Below, piece by piece: positions 57,187 to 64,000 of a stretch of DNA of 64,000 nucleotides. Source of the stretch: Dactylellina haptotyla. Its lineage: Eukaryota; Ascomycota; Orbiliomycetes; Orbiliales; Orbiliaceae. The translations under genes and the position numbers were made by a program. A model generated the notes under the pieces. It did no database searches, was not told where the DNA came from, and worked only from the letters and a program-made list of their open reading frames with translations. Positions within the stretch are counted from its first letter, which is position 1; each line of letters begins with the position of its first letter. The stretch is taken from assembly GCA_031310005.1 (NCBI GenBank), contig CM062380.1:1922001-1986000 (forward strand), read 5' to 3'.

Positions 57187-58588
57187 TGTCGCAGGGTGCA
57201 CGACCGTGAGCGCAACGGAGACGGTGACAGTGACAGAGATAGAGAGAAGAGAGGAACAAGAGTTGAGAGTTTAGGAGTATAGAGAGATGAGAGGTCCACT
57301 AAACGAAGGGTCAGGGTAGGAAGGAAACTAGCGTCTGATCAGCAACAGAATAAGCCAATCATCCAGATAAGTAGAAGACGATCGATAGATCAAAAAAACA
57401 ACGATGCTATGAAGGTGCAACTTGGAACAAGGCAAGTGATCGAGGATTGGAGTACCTGACAGACAGAGAGCCGAGGCAGAGTGGGTTGGCTGACCTGCTT
57501 CCGTCTATGTCTTGGAGATACAGCGAGGAGGAGCTCGTTACATTTACGATCTTTTTATCTCTTTTGGAGAAATATGGAGAATGATATATGGGGTATGATG
57601 GGAGGGGGGGACCGGGCAGACAGATAATTGGGAAAGGCAGGCTCTGTTTGGGCTATCAATCAAAGCAGCGTCCGGTGCACGATAGCACAGACGGGTTTGA
57701 GGTTTCAATGGGGTTTGGAGGTGATAGTGGTGGAGGTAGTGTGGTGGTGGAAGTGGAGGTGGAACGATGGAAGGAGTGGGAAGTGGCAGAGATTTGTGTT
57801 GTTGCGGCTTGTTCGAAGGAAGGACGTGCGTAGGTCTTGCTATTCTTATTTCGTTCTGTCTTGCTTTCTTTCTTTCATATAATGTGCGCATGGATATGAG
57901 CAGTACAGGCCAACAGAGTGATAGACAACCGGCGATGGATGTAGTAATAGAGATATATTGGGATGCGGCAGATATGCAATAGTGGAACGTATATAGCAGG
58001 CAAGCATGCGGTTCGTCTCTTACCTTGATAATGGCGATTATACTGAACGGGATCAAACCGGCAGTATATATCATCGGCAACCTTGGTAGACCCGGGTGAT
58101 AGATTGCAGAGGGCCTGTTGGGCGTGGTCGGGAGATCTTCGCTCTATATTCCAAACTGATAGCGCCAGTGCAGAGTGGTACGGTGCCTCGACAAAAAAGA
58201 ATTGGGTCCGTGAGCTCTGATATCGGTATCAAGTCAAGGGAAGAGATCAGAGTTTTGACAGCGGTTGAGGTTGGGCTCCCGTTCTTTTTTTTTTGGTCCC
58301 AGGTGATTGAGTACTGCAAGCCGTGTAATTACCACCGGTACATCGGTGTATAGTAGGGCTATATATTGACCTCCCGGACTGAACAACTTCGATATCGTGC
58401 GTTTCAAGAGGGAAAGGGTAGGCAAGGTAGGGGAAAGGCAGGAAAAAGAAAGGAACACGACAAGAAACGAAAGAGAATCCCCCAAAAAAGAAAGGGACAA
58501 GGAAAAAGGAAAAAGAAAGAAAGAGAGAAGGGGTTCAAAATATCATAGACCGATTTAATGCTGGATCGGAAGATACCAAGCAACTAAC

Positions 58589-58607
58589 AATATTATTATT
58601 ATTATTA
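58589..58607. repeat. (ATT)n microsatellite
   Basis: Six ATT units, followed shortly by irregular AGT/AGC-rich sequence. Confidence 0.85.
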
Positions 58608-60420
58608 AACGAGAAGGGGAGGGAGGGATATGTAGTAGAGTAGTAGCAGTAGCAGCAGTAGTAGTATTAGATGCCAAAAGGTATACTGGGACTCTTAGGC
58701 AATCCAGAAATGAATTATACTTTTTGAGGGCGAAATTGCATGTGTCGTCGGCCGTTGTGCTCCCCTAGTGTTTGTTGAGCCTGACGAAAAATGGCCGATG
58801 TCCTTGTCAGTGTCTGGGACTCGTCGTCCGTGTCCGCGTCCGTCCTTGTCCTTCCTTGTCTGTTCCCTTTCAAGACCCGGTTGTCGTTCCCCGGCCGCGC
58901 TCTGGCTTGCTGGGTACTGGTGTCCCGCTTGGTCGAGATGAAGCGTCCAGTTGAGGGCAAAGAAAGCTAGATTCAGACGTCTGGCCTGCCTAGGAACAAG
59001 AAGGATGAGGGGACAACAAAAATCACCCAGGCTTGTGAGGATGGATATAAAAAGGACGTTGGATTTATCCCATGTAATCCGAAAGCTGGGATAAGAGAAA
59101 CTAGCCCGGGACCTGATTGGCGATTGATCAGCCTACAGGCAGTAATTTGGCAGGTCGATCAGCCCGGATGCCATCCGCCTTAGAAGCAGGCCGGTTGATA
59201 CTGGAACTCTACGGGGTTTGGAGGTCTAAACTGAGAAGGTTGTATTTGAGGGGGGGAAGAGAAGGGACGAGGGAGAGTGGAAGAGAAGGCGGACAAGGGA
59301 GTGGGCAACAATAGCAGCAAGAATCGCGGAAGAGCTACGAAGCTTGCCAGAAGCAAAGAAGCTTGTAAGCTATCTTGCTAGACAGGTCGGGAACAGGGCA
59401 AGGCCACACTTCAATAGGGCAGAGCGCGGACGAACACAGACTTTCTTTCTGCCCTTCTTTCGTTCGTCTTTCTTACTACGAGGCTTTTCTTATTTGGATT
59501 CCTTTGGCTAATCCGTTTCGACCATCAATCTATCAATATTCTTAATTGTCCTTTGTACCCATTTGGTCTATATTATTTCTTCCATTTTAATGCTCCTTTT
59601 CTCTTTATTTTGATAAACGCTTCTAAAAAGAAATAAATATATATTCAAACATTTGGTTCTCTCGTTGGTTAAAAAGCAAAATATAATTTTCTCGTGTTCA
59701 ATCTATTTCCTTCTATACCATCTGATCAATCGAAATTTCCCAAAAAGCTGTGCGCTTGTCTCGAAGCTCACGCCTTTCCTACTCGCTCCCACACTGTCTT
59801 GCCCTACACACCGCCTCCGGTAGCGCTCTTTTTTCATTATCGGACGAGGGGGTAGTTAGATCGGTTGATGGTTGGGACAGAACAGAGCGTTCGAGGGGAG
59901 GGGGACTAGAAACTTGCAAGTGTGAGCTGGACAGCAGCTGGAAGGATGCGGGACCGGTACTTTCTGGAATGTACCCTCTGCTCTCTTTTCTTCTTTCGAG
60001 TAATCCTCCCCGTCTGAAGCCTCCTCTCGCGCTGATGGCTCCCCTGCCCCCCGTCGTCGAGCTGCTGCTCTTGCATGGCTTGATGTGTGAGACCTTCCGC
60101 GAACATCAGCTTCGAGCACCCCAAGCCCCACTCGACCACTGGAGAAGGGGGGAATGGGGACATGACCACAAGCGGTTACATTTGCGTGAGCGAGAAAATT
60201 TTCTTTACGGTGCCGGGTGACTTTTAGGCGAGTACTTCGTACGGAGCACACCCTCGGAGCAAGGAAACCAAGCATGTGCAGCCTTTCAAGCCATTCGCGC
60301 CCTGTCCATGAATTTCCTTCGTTCGGACTTGCTTTCGGCAACGCAACTGCGGATACTAAACGGACGAGACAGACACTAGCTCGAGAAAGAAGCAAGAGAT
60401 ACTGAGAAACGAGAAAATGG

Positions 60421-60442
60421 AAAAAAAAAAAAAAAAAAAAAA
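60421..60442 (+). repeat. Poly(A) run of 22 bases
   Basis: Uninterrupted A tract. There is no gene-like sequence before it and no flanking duplication I could see, so a processed retrocopy is not supported. Confidence 0.85.
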
Positions 60443-63400
60443 GGCATTGACCAAAATGAAGGAACCCAGCTAGACCAGACCAAACGGCTCCGGGGCAGTG
60501 ATGCAAGTCCGTTGCGTTCGTTCACCACAACCCAAGCCCCGACCTCAGCGTCGTGATTGGATTCACCGCATTGAGCATTTTCCAAGTTCTCAGCGAACAG
60601 ATTAAACCCAACCGAGCCTATGATCTCCATCATTCTAGCTTTGCTTACTTCCTTGCTGGACCTAGTTTGTCAAAAGCCAAGTTATTTAGACCATTCAGCA
60701 GAGATCCGTTCTCCAGCCTTGTCAGACTTTGAGCGAGATAGACTTTTTTTTCCCCCACTTGATTTCAATCCGCTAAGCTTAAATTGTTGAAGTTGCTATT
60801 TTCATCGGGAACGAGAGCAAGAGTAAAAAACAAAAAAACAATGGAATGAGATGATTCGATCACGGTCTGCTTGGTATGGGGTAGAGGTACACTTCCTCCC
60901 CTAGCCGGCCCACAGGTGATACGTATACCTGGACGCGAGAAAAAGGCGGATTTCTGCGAGGTACTAGAAACTGCACTGCTGATCAGTATCTCGGTACCGT
61001 TATAGTTATCGCCTGACCTGTCCAGCCGGCCTCTCGGTTCTGAGATTATGATCACGTTTATCTGGGACCATATCAAAAGTCCTCAGTACCTCACCTGCCT
61101 TGGAGGGATACGGAAGCGACGCTTGCTTAGAAGCGGGGAAAAAAGCAACTTCCTGTTCCTTTGAGTGGAGCAGTCTTTGCGAATTTCCAAACCCAGTCAA
61201 ACAGCATTTCTGCCCATTTTCCATTGTTGAAGCCCATGGCTACTACGCCTCCGCATGCCTCAAGACATCGACATAGGAATAGCCATTTCCGGCGACCGAA
61301 AATTTCCACACCCAGAGTCTTACAACTGCGGGTCCTTTCCCCCAAAATCTTAATTTTCCTTTCGTAGCTTCTGCTTTTGAAGCTTTCTCTGCTTTGTGGA
61401 ACCATCCGTTAGTCCCGACGACTATCAATGATCCTGCCACTGATTTTTTTTCCTTTCGAAATTCCCGTATCGTCTTGATTTCACTAGATCAGTAATTTGA
61501 CTGACCTTGTTGCGAACATTCAAAAAGTACCCTAGGATCGATCAGGCTTGGCCTTGTATTTGTTGACTCTTACGTACATAACTGCCTAGGACATTGGATA
61601 GCAAAAAAACTCTGATATCGAAAACAATCGTGCAATCAGAAAGCACCTCAAATGGATCAAATCGAAATGCATGCGCTCGTTGAATTGACAAGGTCCTTGA
61701 TAATTTCTTCTCGTAGCGATCGTTCGCACCGACAATATGCAAGCCATCGCCAGGCCTCTCACTCACTCCATCGTTTTGTGATGGGGACCAAAAGGAAAAA
61801 GATGGTGTGAAGAATTCAAGAAGCCTTTTCTGTTCAAACCAAAGAAAGAAAGAAAAAAAAAACTTTTTTCTTATTTTTCCAACAAGGATGCCTCAACCCA
61901 CCATAAGATTGAAGTTGAGGAGACAAATAGGATTTGATGGGGTAGCACTCAACTGTCAGCAAAGACAGTTTAGAAAGACCTTGTCGTCCGATGAGTGGTT
62001 TCATTACATATTCTATCGCTCTGCGTTTTCCTGCGTGCTGCATTGTACGCACGAGTTTGTGTAATGGTGCTTTCCAAAAAGCACGAACTAAACCCATCGT
62101 GAATTGGGTGCCCTTGGCAGCTGTTATCATCTGCAAGATATGGCGGAAGCTGGAAAGAAATCTCAACCCTCAAGGATCATAACAGCGACCGGGGTTGTCA
62201 AGGGTGGTTCTTTGCCGTCATTTTCCAAGCAAAATACCCGGGGCAGATATTAAATCATTCTCAACCAACCACACCCTATGACGGGGTTAGCCTCAAGCCT
62301 GACTCTTCCAGACCGCCTGGGCGAATACGTATGGCCAGTTTGCAGGGCCCTTGCGATAAACTCATCAAGAAATTTTTTGATGACAGTCTATGCCAGGCAT
62401 CATGCAGAGTCTGGCGAGCTCGAGGGGCCGTGCCGTTTCGTATCGACTTGCAGATTCTGGCTGGCGGTACATGAGGATACTTTGACTGTATCTGTACATG
62501 ATAACGAATGCTCTATCGGCCCCTTCCCGCCCTCCTTCTACGCCACGAGAACGAGTGGTAGGGGTGCCGCCTCACCGCGTGGCAATATCATCAAACGATG
62601 TCCACAAAAGTACCATGCCAGCGATTGAATGAGGATTCGGGATTCGTGGGAGGGCCAGCTTTCAGCGCACACCCGGGAATGGGAGGTGCGAATGTAGTGC
62701 GCGCCCTACACAGGACACAGATGTCGAGTCGGAGACCTTCGGTGCCACAAAGTTACGTCCATGGTTAATTGCAAAGATGGTGTGCTGCCGTCGTTAAATT
62801 TCGATTTCACGATCTTCCTGTCTTCTGCAAAGAATGAAGCTGGCTGGCCACGTGAAGCCCTCAGAGCAAGTTAATCCGCTTGGAGCAGCTGGGCAACAAC
62901 CTTTGCAATTAATTGGCCCCAGCTAGGAGCTCGCCTCGCCCATTGCATCCCGTCACAGGAGAGGCTTGACTTGACCAGAAATCCCTGGTCCCCAGCACGT
63001 AAGCTCCCACATATTGTGTTAGACTTCTCAGTCAGGACACACAGCTTTCATTTCTTCTTTCTCGCCGCCGTGCTATATTTGCTTCCGAGACACCAAATGA
63101 TCAGACGATTTTCCGAACGGGCAGGAAAAAAGAGGCCGTACTGGCCCGTCGGCGGCAGGGCGTCCATCTTTCGTCTAAAACGGAACCCACAACAGCAACA
63201 ACACAATTGATGACACTACCCTACAAGCCAGCTGCTGCTTTGGAAAGCGTCTGCGACGCCCACCCCATCGTGAGAGAAAAAGAGTTCAAATGTACCGGAA
63301 TGTTTCCTCGCTTTTCCCTTTTTTTTCCCTTTTCACATTAAAGAAAGATCGTCTCGTGTTCCCGTCTTTTTCCTGCCGTAAAATCGCCGTTTGCCCATGT

Positions 63401-63547
63401 TTCAACCGGGGGGAGGGAATCTTTCTCGCAGTAGATAGCTATAGTTCCATGTATCGCTTCCGTTGGACGATATTATACCTCAAATATTGCATGTGAGCGG
63501 GGTGTGCTCGATAGACGGGTCGTTTCATCAAAAGCTTCACCTGCTTT

Positions 63548-63597
63548 TTTTTTTTTTTATTATTTTTTTTTTAAAAAAAGAAAGAAAGAAAGAAAAT
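63548..63597. repeat. T tract followed by (AAAG)n
   Basis: About 23 T residues with one interruption, then an A run and AAAG units; the two halves can pair as a weak hairpin. Confidence 0.75.
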
Positions 63598-64000
63598 AAA
63601 CCGACGAAATTTGCCCCCCCGTTCTAAAGAAGCTGAAAAGAAAGCCACTGCACCCAAGCGAATTTCGATTCGAAGTGGCAAGCTTTCCGGCTGATTGTGG
63701 AGAAACGCTTGGGCATGTTGAGATCTCTATCGAGCCAAGATCTTGCGCAGTTGCACACACAGATACATGGACCGGCATTGAAGAAAAAGACGGGATTGAG
63801 TGTGCATTTTCATAGCAATTTCAGTGATATAGACACTGAACCTGTGGAGGCTGCAATTTATTCGTGCATATTATTACATGGGATAAAAAAATATTAAAAA
63901 AGTAAGGCCGACGACACCCAAGTATTTCATGTCTTAAATTTGATATACTAGCGATGCTAACTGGCCGTCCTCCATGGGGGTAGATGGTGGGTGACGAAAA

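Larger units (their letters stand above)
57187..64000. other. Gene-poor end of the window
   Basis: 6.8 kb with no gene I can support. The first 900 bases upstream of the Cys/His protein are C/T-rich on the minus strand and probably form its leader, with a good donor site at 58023 (gtaaga). Further on are an ATT repeat (58.59 kb), a 22-base A run (60421), several T runs, and short open frames on both strands without motifs. Confidence 0.5.

Noticed and set aside
60421-60442. A run as the tail of a processed retrocopy or short interspersed element
   Set aside because: No gene-like or tRNA-like sequence precedes it and no target-site duplication is visible.
59856-60506. 216-codon minus-strand open frame
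   Set aside because: It reads through the 22-base A tract as phenylalanines and starts at a non-ATG codon; no motif.

Overview
The window looks like nuclear DNA of a filamentous ascomycete (Pezizomycotina). The evidence is short GT-AG introns (mostly 50-110 bases), compact intron-poor housekeeping genes, long CT-rich 5' leaders, a neutral trehalase of the fungal type, a hydrophobin-like secreted protein, an Spf27-type splicing factor and several fungus-specific proteins. I cannot name the genus from sequence alone. I see no rRNA, CRISPR, phage, plasmid or recognisable transposon.

Layout, left to right: 0-2.5 kb gene-free; neutral trehalase on the minus strand (2.5-5.0 kb); a gene-poor, partly AT-rich stretch (5.0-15.0 kb) with only a candidate two-exon orphan gene (8.7-9.3 kb) and a tRNA-Asp(GTC) at 11.7 kb; the protein kinase A regulatory subunit on the plus strand (15.0-16.6 kb) facing the splicing factor Spf27/BCAS2 (17.3-18.1 kb); a gap; a seven-exon 850-residue protein of unknown function (22.5-25.8 kb); a gap; a divergent protein kinase (28.9-30.8 kb); a five-exon hydrophobin-like gene (31.7-32.6 kb, minus); a three-exon thiol/halide methyltransferase (34.8-35.7 kb); a five-exon F-box/cysteine-rich gene (36.2-37.5 kb, minus); a large Inn1/Fic1-like C2 protein (40.7-45.0 kb) convergent with the largest subunit of RNA polymerase III (46.0-50.5 kb, minus); a small membrane-anchored helical protein (51.5-52.2 kb); and a fungal-specific Cys/His protein (54.4-57.2 kb, minus). 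The last 6.8 kb shows no gene I can support.

Most genes are unrelated neighbours, as usual in fungi. One functional link stands out: neutral trehalase, a classical target of the cAMP-protein kinase A pathway, lies 10 kb from the gene for the kinase's regulatory subunit, and the trehalase carries a clear kinase A site just before its calcium-binding loop. Most multi-exon models here were assembled by hand by matching GT-AG sites and reading phase. They close in frame from start to stop, but transcripts have not been seen. I did not find a convincing new multi-gene system; the most unusual items are the divergent kinase, the hydrophobin-like protein with odd cysteine spacing, the microexons and the orphan open frames at 8.7-10.9 kb.
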